Below, piece after piece: positions 26,235-33,897 of a stretch of 64,000 bases of DNA. This DNA comes from M55B177 sp034722275 (GTDB lineage: Bacteria; Chloroflexota; Dehalococcoidia; GIF9; AB-539-J10), in contig JAYENW010000020.1 in assembly GCA_034722275.1 (NCBI GenBank), forward strand, positions 11,378 through 75,377, written 5' to 3'. A program made the position numbers and the translations under genes. Under the pieces are notes generated by a model. That model had not been told where the DNA came from. It was given only the letters and a program-made list of their open reading frames with translations, and did not search any database. Numbering within the stretch: position 1 is the first letter of the stretch; each line of letters begins with the position of its first letter.

Positions 26235-27345
26235 ACAAGTATCATGGAGACCTACCCCTAGCCGTGTGGGTCTAATGCCTGCTACGCATGGAGGTATTGA
26301 TTACGCTGAGCTAGAGATGCTGGGTATTGCCTCTCAGGAGGTTCTCGATTTCAGTGCTAACTTAAACCCTTTTGGGCCACCGCCGGGGATAATGGAGGCA
26401 ATAAACGAAATGGACGTCTCTCATTATCCTGATTCTGAGTCTACCTCTTTGAGGCGCTCCTTAAGCAGCAGTTTGGGGATAAAGGAGAATAATATAATAG
26501 TGGGCAATGGTTCTACTGAGCTTATACGCCTTGCTGCTCTGGCATATTTGGACAAGGAGGACAAAGTGCTCGTTATTGAGCCCACATTTGGCGAGTATGA
26601 GCTTGCTTGCCAACTTGCCGGGGCATCTGTGATAAAACAACAGTTGTTGCCGGAAGATGTTTTCCGCTTAGATGTAAAGGAAACCCTTGCCTTAATTCAG
26701 CGCCATGGTATTACAGGGGTCTTTATTGCTAATCCCAATAATCCCAGTGGGCAATATATCTCACAGATAGAGTTTGAGAAAATTCTGGATGCGGCTAAGA
26801 ATGCTTTAGTAGTTCTGGATGAGGCTTATATTAGCTTTGTCGAGAATAGCTGGACTTCTTTCGATTTCATCCTTGCTGGTAACTTGCTCGTTTTACGCTC
26901 TATGACAAAAGATTATGCCATGGCTGGGCTTCGTCTCGGCTATGGAGTGGCAAGTGAGGAAATTATCGCTAACTTGCATAATATCTCTTTGCCCTGGAAT
27001 GTCAATGCTCTAGCGCAAAAAGCAGGGATTGTGGCTTTGGAAAATGAAGACTATCTTAATCATTGTCGGGCAGAGCTTGAGAAAGCAAAAAGCTATCTGA
27101 TAACGGAGCTTTCCACTCTTGGTTTATCTCCACTTCCTTCAAAGGCAAATTTCTTTCTGGTAGAAGTTGGTGATGCCAGGATATTCCGCACGGAGTTGCT
27201 TAAACGAAAGATATTGGTACGTGATTGCACTTCGTTTGGTCTTCCCCATTACATTCGCATTGCTCCTCGTACTTTACCTGAATGTCAAAAATTAATTGCC
27301 TCAGTTAAAGAGATAATGAAAGGAAAAAGGAGGATAGGACTTTGA
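26218..27345 (+). CDS. cobD: L-threonine-O-3-phosphate decarboxylase (CobD type, HisC-like aminotransferase fold)
   Basis: A PLP enzyme of 375 residues making aminopropanol phosphate for CbiB. It has the fold I Lys region SMTKDYAMAGLRLGYG, IIVGNGSTELIRLAAL, FIANPNNPSGQYI and LDEAYISFVE. HisC shares these; the operon position between cbiB and cobT decides for CobD, and MPATHGGIDYAELEMLGI-type N-terminus (G-G... HGG) is usual for CobD. TTG 26218 is the first start; ATG 26275, just before that stretch, is an alternative. Confidence 0.88.
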   Translation: MSLSPKQVSWRPTPSRVGLMPATHGGIDYAELEMLGIASQEVLDFSANLNPFGPPPGIMEAINEMDVSHYPDSESTSLRRSLSSSLGIKENNIIVGNGSTELIRLAALAYLDKEDKVLVIEPTFGEYELACQLAGASVIKQQLLPEDVFRLDVKETLALIQRHGITGVFIANPNNPSGQYISQIEFEKILDAAKNALVVLDEAYISFVENSWTSFDFILAGNLLVLRSMTKDYAMAGLRLGYGVASEEIIANLHNISLPWNVNALAQKAGIVALENEDYLNHCRAELEKAKSYLITELSTLGLSPLPSKANFFLVEVGDARIFRTELLKRKILVRDCTSFGLPHYIRIAPRTLPECQKLIASVKEIMKGKRRIGL

Positions 27346-28415
27346 GTATCTCTCTTTATCAGGTACTGAAAGAAATAAAGCCCATGGATGTAGAGGCTAT
27401 GAAGACAGCTCAGACTCGTCAGGATGAGCTGACCAAACCAGGGGGAAGTTTAGGCCGATTGGAGGAACTATCTATTCAAATGGCTGGTATTAAAGGCAAG
27501 GTAATATCGGGCTTTCAGCACAAAGCCATTATCACTATGGCTGCTGACCATGGTGTAGTAAATGATGAGGTCAGTCTTTACCCTCAGGAAGTTACCAGGC
27601 AGATGGTGTTTAATTTCCTTGCTGGGGGTGCTGCCATAAATGTTCTGGCTCGTCTCGTAGGCGCTCGCGTTGTCATCGTCGATATGGGAGTGATTGGAGG
27701 GGTTGAGCCGCATCCTGGCCTTATCTGCAAGATGATTGATTTTGGCACCAAAGATATGACTAAAGGGCCGGCAATGACGAGAGGGCAAGCACTGGATTCA
27801 ATTCAAGCTGGAATTGAAGTCATAGAAGGCGAAATCGCTAAAGGTCTTGATATTGTAGGCACTGGGGATATGGGTATTGGTAATACTACTGCCAGTAGTG
27901 CTATATGTGCTGCTATTACAGGAGACCTGGTGGAGAATGTGACTGGGTATGGTGCCGGGCTCAGTGATAAACAGCGTGCTCATAAGATTAAGATGATTAA
28001 ACAGGCTTTGGAGCTTAACAAACCTGATTCCAAAGACCCTATTGATGTATTAAGTAAAGTCGGAGGTTTTGAAATTGGAAGCTTAGCTGGGGTTATGCTT
28101 GGGGCAGCAACTCATCGAATCCCTGTGGTCATCGATGGTTTTATCTCGGGAGCTGCGGCACTCATAGCTACTGAACTTGCGCCTGTGTTAAAGAATTATC
28201 TTATCGCGGCACATCTTTCTGCTGAAGGTGGACATAAGAGATTGCTGGAATATTTAGGATTGGTTCCTCTTCTAAACTTGGGAATGCGCCTTGGCGAGGG
28301 GACAGGGGCGGTACTGGGAATGGCAATTGTAGAAGCGGCAGTGAAAACTTTGAATGAGATGGCTACTTTTGCTGAAGCTGGTGTTTCACAGAGCAAGGAA
28401 GACTCGTTATCTTGA
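27342..28415 (+). CDS. cobT: Nicotinate-nucleotide--dimethylbenzimidazole phosphoribosyltransferase
   Basis: Activates the lower-ligand base as its alpha-ribotide. The 357-residue protein shows TKPGGSLGRLEELSIQMAGI, TMAADHGVVNDEVSLYP, VGTGDMGIGNTTASSAI and the catalytic-Glu region LNLGMRLGEGTGAVL. TTG 27342 overlaps the cobD stop by 4 bp with AGGA upstream. No bluB or bza genes are in the window, so the base is probably taken up rather than made here. Confidence 0.95.
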   Translation: MSISLYQVLKEIKPMDVEAMKTAQTRQDELTKPGGSLGRLEELSIQMAGIKGKVISGFQHKAIITMAADHGVVNDEVSLYPQEVTRQMVFNFLAGGAAINVLARLVGARVVIVDMGVIGGVEPHPGLICKMIDFGTKDMTKGPAMTRGQALDSIQAGIEVIEGEIAKGLDIVGTGDMGIGNTTASSAICAAITGDLVENVTGYGAGLSDKQRAHKIKMIKQALELNKPDSKDPIDVLSKVGGFEIGSLAGVMLGAATHRIPVVIDGFISGAAALIATELAPVLKNYLIAAHLSAEGGHKRLLEYLGLVPLLNLGMRLGEGTGAVLGMAIVEAAVKTLNEMATFAEAGVSQSKEDSLS

Positions 28416-28499
28416 ATATAGGTAAAGCTCCAGGACTCTTTGTTGTGCTCGGAATGGTAGAATGCCGCAGTGAAAATTCAAAGAAAGAGGAATGACTAA

Positions 28500-29267
28500 G
28501 TGAGATTCTGGACTGCTTGGCAGTTTCTTACCATAATACCTCCTCCCCACCGTTCTGAATATACTTCTGGTGATATGAGTAAGTCGCTAATCTTTTTCCC
28601 CATAGTGGGGCTTTTCTTGGGGTTGGTACTGTTGGGTTTGGATTTTCTCCTGGGATTATTTTTGCCACCTATCTTGATCAATGTCTTGCTTCTGGTTGTT
28701 TTGGTTGTCCTCACGGGGGCTTTACACCTCGATGGTTTCATTGATACCTGTGATGGCCTCGCAGTCAAGAGTTCGGTTCGGGAAAAGTTATATGTTATGA
28801 GTGATAGTCGTGTTGGTGGTTTTGGAGTCGTGGGAGGCTGCTGCCTCATCCTGGCTGAATTTGCCTCATTGGTTGCCCTGCCGGAGGGATTAAGGTCGAG
28901 CGCTCTCGTGCTTATGCCTCTTTTGAGTCGCTGGGGAATGGTCTATGCTATTTTTAGCTTCCCTGCGGCTAAGAAAGAAGGGGTGGGATGGGCTATTAAG
29001 CAAGGGGCTGATTGGAAAGAAATGGCTTTAGCAACAGTGATTTCTTTGATGATTGCGTTGGCTTTATTCAGTTGGTGGGGAGCAGTGCTTCTGGCAGCAA
29101 TTTGTCTGCTTATCCTGCTGTTTTCAAAATATCTTTACTCCCGGTTTGGAGGTCTCACCGGAGATAACTATGGTGCTATAAATGAGTTTGCTGAAGTAGC
29201 CGTGCTCCTTTTAATTTTTATAATAGGTAAATTGGGAGGTGCTAGCTGGCTGAGTGCATTCTTATAA
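28500..29267 (+). CDS. cobS: Adenosylcobinamide-GDP ribazoletransferase (cobalamin synthase)
   Basis: A 255-residue membrane enzyme joining adenosylcobinamide-GDP and the alpha-ribazole ligand. The N-terminus FWTAWQFLTIIPPP and the metal-binding GALHLDGFIDTCDGLA, followed by MSDSRVGGFGVVGG, are diagnostic. About six helices follow. GTG 28500 has AAAGAGGAATG upstream. It is 84 bp after cobT, the longest gap within the operon. Confidence 0.94.
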   Translation: MRFWTAWQFLTIIPPPHRSEYTSGDMSKSLIFFPIVGLFLGLVLLGLDFLLGLFLPPILINVLLLVVLVVLTGALHLDGFIDTCDGLAVKSSVREKLYVMSDSRVGGFGVVGGCCLILAEFASLVALPEGLRSSALVLMPLLSRWGMVYAIFSFPAAKKEGVGWAIKQGADWKEMALATVISLMIALALFSWWGAVLLAAICLLILLFSKYLYSRFGGLTGDNYGAINEFAEVAVLLLIFIIGKLGGASWLSAFL

Positions 29268-29311
29268 ATTGATAGGTTTTATTTTCATGACCTTGGCAGA
29301 AAAGCGATCTC

Positions 29312-29887
29312 ATGGCTAAGAATTTTATCCTTATTCTTGGTGGAATTCGCAGTGGCAAGAGCAGGTTTGCCCAGAGCATGGCAGCAAAACTTGGGAAGAA
29401 GGTACTTTTTGTAGCTACTGCAGAAGCTCTTGACGCTGAAATGACTTTCAGGATCAGGGAGCATAAAAAGGTGCGCCCTAAGGACTGGCGGACACTGGAG
29501 ATTAATATCAATGTGGGGCAGAAGTTGGGAAGGCAGATTGCTGATGCCGATGTCGTTTTGCTTGATTGTTTAACCTTGCTCGTCTCTAATGTGATAATTG
29601 GAGATAGCAAAAGCCCTGCCTCTGTAGCACAGAAACGCGTCGTGTCTGAGATAGAAGATTTAGTTAAGTGTATTGATAAATGTGAAGGTACCTTTATCAT
29701 AGTTTCTAACGAAGTGGGTTTGGGCCTGATGCCTGCGAATAAATTAGGTCGGCTTTACTGCGATTGTCTGGGCAGAGCCAATCAACTTCTAGCCCGGCAT
29801 GCAAGCCATGTTTACTTTATGGTCTCAGGTATTCCAATCGCAATAAAAGGTGAAGTACATCAGGAATGTGAAAGAGGTTGGGAATAA
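29312..29887 (+). CDS. cobU: Adenosylcobinamide kinase/adenosylcobinamide-phosphate guanylyltransferase
   Basis: Phosphorylates adenosylcobinamide and transfers GMP to it. The 191-residue protein shows P loop GGIRSGKSRFAQSMAAK, the guanylylation-site region IREHKKVRPKDWRTLE with its His, LLDCLTLLVSNVI, and IVSNEVGLGLMPANKLGR. It is the last gene of the B12 operon and overlaps the convergent asparagine-synthetase-like gene by 28 bp. Confidence 0.95.
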   Translation: MAKNFILILGGIRSGKSRFAQSMAAKLGKKVLFVATAEALDAEMTFRIREHKKVRPKDWRTLEININVGQKLGRQIADADVVLLDCLTLLVSNVIIGDSKSPASVAQKRVVSEIEDLVKCIDKCEGTFIIVSNEVGLGLMPANKLGRLYCDCLGRANQLLARHASHVYFMVSGIPIAIKGEVHQECERGWE

Positions 29888-30792
29888 CCGCAAGTTCGGC
29901 AGTGATATTTGCCCATGCTCGCCCCACAGCAGGGGCATTTAATTTCGTTACCTCTGGCCTGGAGAATTTCTCCCACTACTTCATTATAGATATGATAATA
30001 AAAGCAATGTTCTTTATTTATAAAAGCTATGCCTGTCTTCTTTTTGGCAAGCTGAAATTCTTCCTCAGGGACCATATCGCTGATGATGTTGTGAAGTATG
30101 TGGGATCCGGAGCCATATTCTATGGGTTCCTTTTTCCTCCAGATTATCTCTGCTGGAATCAGGTTTTCAAAGCTCTTTCTCAAGATATATTTTCCGATGC
30201 CTTCTTTGACTTTGAGTTCTGAACTTATGTCTAAAGCGAAGCGAACAAAGTCATCATCAAGGAAAGGCTGTTTTACTTTGATACCGAGTGCTTTGCCAAT
30301 ATCTATGGAAGAAAAGTGCCAGTTTTGTGAAAGTTCTCTTATGTATCTATCAAGATGTTTGGGTAAAAGTTTTGTCATGTAAGAATAGCCGGCAAAGAGC
30401 TCATCGCTTCCGTCCCCAGTCATGACAGAGTGGACATTCTTTTCTCTGGCAAGCCTGAGAGCAAAATATATGGAGAGGTCATTGGGCAGGGCGAGGTCGA
30501 AAGTTTTTAATATTCGAATAACCTCGGGGAGTATATTCAGTGCCTCTGCCACGGTGAATTCCTTTTTCTTATGCTCCATCTCCAGGGAAGTGGATACTTT
30601 TTCTGCATAAAGAGGGTCAAGAGCCTGAGAATCTTTTAAAGCCGCTGTAAAGGCTATCTTGGGCTTTGCCGTAAAGGCCAAAATGCTGGTATCCAGTCCT
30701 CCTGACAGCAATATAGCATCAGCTTTATTCTTGTTGACAGCCTTCATAAAGTTATCTCTGAGACAATGATAAATATCCATAGTGAATATCAA
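29860..30792 (-). CDS. Stand-alone asparagine-synthetase-like synthetase domain with C-terminal zinc ribbon
   Basis: A 310-residue protein with the ATP-PPi domain of AsnB but no glutaminase domain. It has the PP loop LLSGGLDTS at 29-36, SVMTGDGSDELFAGYSYM near 123-139, IKVKQPFLDDDFV and ILRKSFENLIP. The C-terminus adds a four-cysteine knuckle, C286-C289 and C298-C301, which ordinary AsnB lacks. Without a glutaminase domain it would use free ammonia or a partner, or do another adenylation reaction. It converges on cobU. Substrate is unknown; asparagine formation should not be assumed. Confidence 0.8.
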   Translation of the reverse strand: MIFTMDIYHCLRDNFMKAVNKNKADAILLSGGLDTSILAFTAKPKIAFTAALKDSQALDPLYAEKVSTSLEMEHKKKEFTVAEALNILPEVIRILKTFDLALPNDLSIYFALRLAREKNVHSVMTGDGSDELFAGYSYMTKLLPKHLDRYIRELSQNWHFSSIDIGKALGIKVKQPFLDDDFVRFALDISSELKVKEGIGKYILRKSFENLIPAEIIWRKKEPIEYGSGSHILHNIISDMVPEEEFQLAKKKTGIAFINKEHCFYYHIYNEVVGEILQARGNEIKCPCCGASMGKYHCRTCGYSQPLSHS

Positions 30793-30846
30793 TCTGCAGT
30801 AATTTATAATTATACCTCAGCATGAAATTTCTATAATCTCGAAGTG

Positions 30847-30888
30847 TTGACAAGTATCAGGGATTAGTGGTAATTATATTAGCTAATA
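30847..30888 (+). promoter_or_regulatory. Candidate promoter element and palindromic operator upstream of the lipid operon
   Basis: A perfect TTGACA lies at 30847-30852, but the best -10-like hexamer TATATT (30875-30880) is 22 bp away, so the promoter is uncertain. Overlapping it is a perfect 12 bp palindrome, TATTAGCTAATA at 30877-30888, 54 bp before the first gene. A dimeric regulator site is a reasonable guess. Confidence 0.35.
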
Positions 30889-30942
30889 CCTTGTATAGCG
30901 ATATAGTTGGAATCGACTTGAATTAGTTGTGGGATATGGTCA

Positions 30943-31353
30943 GTGACAGATAAAAGCGGCGATAAAGCAGGCATGACTTTTGAAGAATTGACTCCAGGCT
31001 ACGAGTTTCCCGCTGTCAATTATGAATTGAGCGCCTCTCTTATCTCCAGGTACCTGAAGGCGGTGGATAGTGTTGGCGGTGAGTTTGTTCCTCCGTTGGC
31101 TATAGCAGCATATGCCATGACTGCTATGACGAACTTTCTCTCTGTACCTTCTGGCGCGATACATGCTTCCCAGGAACTGGAGTTTTTCAAGCTGGTGCCT
31201 GTGGGAAGTCAGGTGAAATGCCAGGCTAAGGTAGCTCGGAAAATAGCTCGCAGCCAAATACGTATGCTGGTGCTGGAATTGAATGTCTGGGATCAACATA
31301 ATGAGAAGGTGCAGTTGGGCAGGGCTATGGTGGTATTACCAACTCAGGTTTAA
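30943..31353 (+). CDS. MaoC-like hot-dog protein, non-catalytic type subunit (HadA/HadC-like)
   Basis: A 136-residue single hot-dog domain: FEELTPGYEFPAVNYELSA at the start, a long central helix SLISRYLKAVDSV, then IHASQELEFFKLVPVGSQVKC and a strand-rich end. It lacks the Asp-His dehydratase pair, as do the partner subunits in two-component dehydratases such as mycobacterial HadAB. The next gene supplies the catalytic residues, so the two likely form a heterodimer dehydrating 3-hydroxyacyl-ACP. GTG 30943 or ATG 30973 may be the start. First gene of the fatty-acid operon. Confidence 0.75.
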   Translation: MTDKSGDKAGMTFEELTPGYEFPAVNYELSASLISRYLKAVDSVGGEFVPPLAIAAYAMTAMTNFLSVPSGAIHASQELEFFKLVPVGSQVKCQAKVARKIARSQIRMLVLELNVWDQHNEKVQLGRAMVVLPTQV

Positions 31354-31358
31354 TGTAG

Positions 31359-31796
31359 ATGAGCGCAAAAGTTTACCAGGGCGAAATTCTTTCTCCTGTG
31401 GTAAGGAATATCACGCAGGAGAAAATCAATCTCTATGCTGAAGCCTCGGGCGATTTTAATCCCATTCATGTGGATGAATCTTTTGCTGCCCAGACACCTC
31501 TTGGTGGCACTATTGCCCATGGTATGCTTATCTTGGCTTATGTCTCGGAAATAATGATACAAAGCTTTGGCTATGGTTGGCTTGGTCGAGGTAAGCTTTC
31601 AGCGCGCTTTAAGACAGCAGCACGCCCTGGAGATACTCTCACTGTTACTGGCAAGGTTGATTCACTTGAGGAGAGAAATGGTGTATCATATGCAACTTGT
31701 AGCCTCGAGTGCTGCAATCAAAAAGGTGAGACTATAGTTACAGCTGAAGCGGTATCTGAGCTTGTAGAAGAAAGAGAAGCGCATGACCGAAAGTAA
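31359..31796 (+). CDS. MaoC-family (R)-specific hydratase/3-hydroxyacyl-ACP dehydratase, catalytic subunit (HadB-like)
   Basis: A 145-residue hot-dog protein with the hydratase-2 motif YAEASGDFNPIHVDESFA; Asp32 and His37 are the expected catalytic pair, followed by GTIAHGMLILAYVSE. It sits 5 bp after the partner gene and overlaps plsX by 14 bp. No fabZ or fabA is in the window, so this pair probably does the dehydration step of fatty-acid elongation here. Confidence 0.82.
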   Translation: MSAKVYQGEILSPVVRNITQEKINLYAEASGDFNPIHVDESFAAQTPLGGTIAHGMLILAYVSEIMIQSFGYGWLGRGKLSARFKTAARPGDTLTVTGKVDSLEERNGVSYATCSLECCNQKGETIVTAEAVSELVEEREAHDRK

Positions 31797-32811
31797 GAAA
31801 GTGAGGGTGGCACTTGATGCTATGGGTGGTGATTTTGCCCCTGAAGAGATAGTCAAAGGAGCAGTTCTGGCGGCGCAAAGAAATGACGTCGAGGTTATTT
31901 TAACTGGTCCTGGTGATGTATTGAAAAGGGAGTTAGGCAAATATAAGTTTTCTCAGAATTTGCCCATTCGCTGCGTCGAAGCCAAACAAGTTATCAGCGA
32001 GGATGAGCCGCCCGCTTCGGCAGTCCGTCGCAAGCCTGATTCTTCTATAGTCATGGCAGCGAAGCTGGTGAAATCGGGTGAGGCTGATGCTTTAGTGAGT
32101 GCTGGGTCCAGCGCTGCAGTAGCAGTTAGTGCTATCCAGTATATAGGCATGGTAGAAGGAATAGAGCGTCCCGCGGTTGGTGGAAATTTGGGTAGCTTCG
32201 CACCTGATATAGTGATTATGGATATGGGTGTCAATGTTGATTGTAAGCCACAGCATCTTTTGGCCTTTGCCATTGAGGGTTGTGTTTTTGCTGAAAAGTT
32301 GCTCAATGTTTCCGACCCTACTGTAGGTTTATTGAGTACTGGTGTTGAGGAGAGCAAAGGAAATGAGGCAGTGCGCGAAGCTTACTCTTTGCTTCGGAGT
32401 GGGAACTTGAATTTTATTGGTAAGATAGAGGGCAATGAAATATTGAGCGGGCGGGCTAATGTCATCGTTTGCGATGGATTTGTGGGCAATGTGCTGTTGA
32501 AATTTTATGAAAGTATAGGAGACTGTGCGAAAACCTATGTAAAGCGAAGATTAAGATTCCCTCCATTGAGGGCGGTAGCTGGCTTGCTATTTGGTAGTTT
32601 GTTTCCTGTAACCAAAATAGCTTATGAAGGTGAAGAAGAGGGTGGTGGTATTCTATGGGGTATCAACGGGGTTGTCAGAATAGCACATGGCAGCGGTAAA
32701 GCTCCTCATATCGCTCATGCTATAGCAAGCGCCAAGAAAGCTTTTGAAGCTGACATCGTTGATTCCTTGAAGGCTAGATTAGCTGAGTTCAAAAATGAAA
32801 GCAGATTATGA
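31783..32811 (+). CDS. plsX: Phosphate acyltransferase PlsX (paralogue 1)
   Basis: Converts acyl-ACP to acyl-phosphate. The 342-residue protein shows VALDAMGGDFAPEEIVKGA, DADALVSAGSSAA-type loop (GEADALVSAGSSAAVAVSA), DMGVNVDCKPQHLLAFA, and VIVCDGFVGNVLLKFYES. Where the family usually has GSTGA this copy has GSSAA. It also has an insertion of RFPPLRAVAGLLF-type sequence near residue 255. A second plsX lies at 36067. Start overlaps the MaoC gene; acpP follows. Confidence 0.9.
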   Translation: MTESKKVRVALDAMGGDFAPEEIVKGAVLAAQRNDVEVILTGPGDVLKRELGKYKFSQNLPIRCVEAKQVISEDEPPASAVRRKPDSSIVMAAKLVKSGEADALVSAGSSAAVAVSAIQYIGMVEGIERPAVGGNLGSFAPDIVIMDMGVNVDCKPQHLLAFAIEGCVFAEKLLNVSDPTVGLLSTGVEESKGNEAVREAYSLLRSGNLNFIGKIEGNEILSGRANVIVCDGFVGNVLLKFYESIGDCAKTYVKRRLRFPPLRAVAGLLFGSLFPVTKIAYEGEEEGGGILWGINGVVRIAHGSGKAPHIAHAIASAKKAFEADIVDSLKARLAEFKNESRL

Positions 32812-32875
32812 AAGTGGTTTTCACCAAGACTCAGGATGAAAGTAATAATCAAATAACCACAAAGGAGGTATTTAT

Positions 32876-33118
32876 ATGTCTGTTGAAGAGGAAATAAAGG
32901 ATATCGTGGCTGGTATTGCCCATGTTGACAAGAGCCTCATTGCTCGAGAAAGTACCTTTAAGGATATAAAGGCGGATTCGCTGGATATGGTACAGGCAAT
33001 GGTGGCGGTGGAAGATAAATTCACTATTGAGATTCCTGATGAGGAAGCTCAGAAGTTCCAGAATTTTGGCGATTTTGTCGCTTATGTAGAAAGTCAAGTA
33101 AAGGGAGGAAAATCTTAG
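32876..33118 (+). CDS. acpP: Acyl carrier protein
   Basis: An acidic 80-residue carrier. The phosphopantetheine site is IKADSLDMVQAMVAVED with Ser35, and the C-terminal helix IPDEEAQKFQNFGDFVAYVES is usual. ATG 32876 follows AAAGGAGG. It is placed between plsX and fabL, 2 bp before the latter. Confidence 0.95.
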   Translation: MSVEEEIKDIVAGIAHVDKSLIARESTFKDIKADSLDMVQAMVAVEDKFTIEIPDEEAQKFQNFGDFVAYVESQVKGGKS

Positions 33119-33120
33119 GC

Positions 33121-33897
33121 ATGTCTTCCGAGAACAAACTGGCTCTGGTGACCGGGAGCGGACGAGGCATAGGCCGAGCTATTGCGCTCAAGCTGGCTTC
33201 ACAGGGAACTGATATCATCGTCAATTTCTTTCGTCGCCGTGGGTCTGCTGAACAAACAGCCAGAGATATTGAAGCTCTGGGGGTAAAAGCTGAGATTATC
33301 CGGGCTAACCTTGCTGACCCGGCTAAGATCGATGAGATGTTTGACACGATTGCCAGTAAGTTTGGATACCTTGATATTCTCATTAACAATGCTGCCTCCG
33401 GTGTTGGTCGCTCCGTTATGGAAATTGATGCCAAAGCCTGGGATTGGACTATGGATATCAATGTCAAGGCTGCCTTATTTTGTGCTCAACACGCAGCCAA
33501 GTTGATGGATGGTAGAAATGGCAAAATAGTGAATATCTCCAGTTTAGGCTCTTCCTTTGTATTGCCTACCTATGCCATTGTTGGCATGTCTAAAGCTGCC
33601 CTGGAAGCCTTAACTCGCTACCTGGCGATAGAATTGGCTCCCAGGAATATTTGTGTCAATGTGGTCTCTGCCTCTGCTGTGGAGACAGAGGCACTCAAGT
33701 TTTACATCAAGGAAGGTTTGATAAAGGACACGCGCCAGGCGACGCCAGCCGGGAGAATGGTGATTCCTGAAGATGTGGCTAATGCAGTGGCTTTTCTCTG
33801 TAGTGAAGAGGCTTTTATGATCAGGGGGCAGACGATCATTGTTGATGGCGCTACATCCGCAGCGCCCTTTATCAACATTGGGAGTGAAGAACAGTGA
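33121..33897 (+). CDS. fabL: Enoyl-ACP reductase III (FabL type)
   Basis: A short-chain dehydrogenase of 258 residues reducing enoyl-ACP. The cofactor loop is TGSGRGIGRAIALKLASQG. The active site is Tyr151-x6-Lys158 (YAIVGMSK), the enoyl-reductase spacing, not the YxxxK of FabG. NNAASGVGRSVMEIDAKAWD, WTMDINVKAALFCAQHAAKL and TPAGRMVIPEDV closely resemble Bacillus subtilis FabL, where Tyr151 and Lys158 have the same numbers (from memory). FabG-like alternative is less likely for these reasons. It is translationally coupled to fabF (4 bp overlap). Confidence 0.87.
   Translation: MSSENKLALVTGSGRGIGRAIALKLASQGTDIIVNFFRRRGSAEQTARDIEALGVKAEIIRANLADPAKIDEMFDTIASKFGYLDILINNAASGVGRSVMEIDAKAWDWTMDINVKAALFCAQHAAKLMDGRNGKIVNISSLGSSFVLPTYAIVGMSKAALEALTRYLAIELAPRNICVNVVSASAVETEALKFYIKEGLIKDTRQATPAGRMVIPEDVANAVAFLCSEEAFMIRGQTIIVDGATSAAPFINIGSEEQ

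Noticed and set aside
33121..33897. Calling this a second FabG
   Set aside because: The Y-x6-K spacing and several FabL-specific stretches point to enoyl reductase III.
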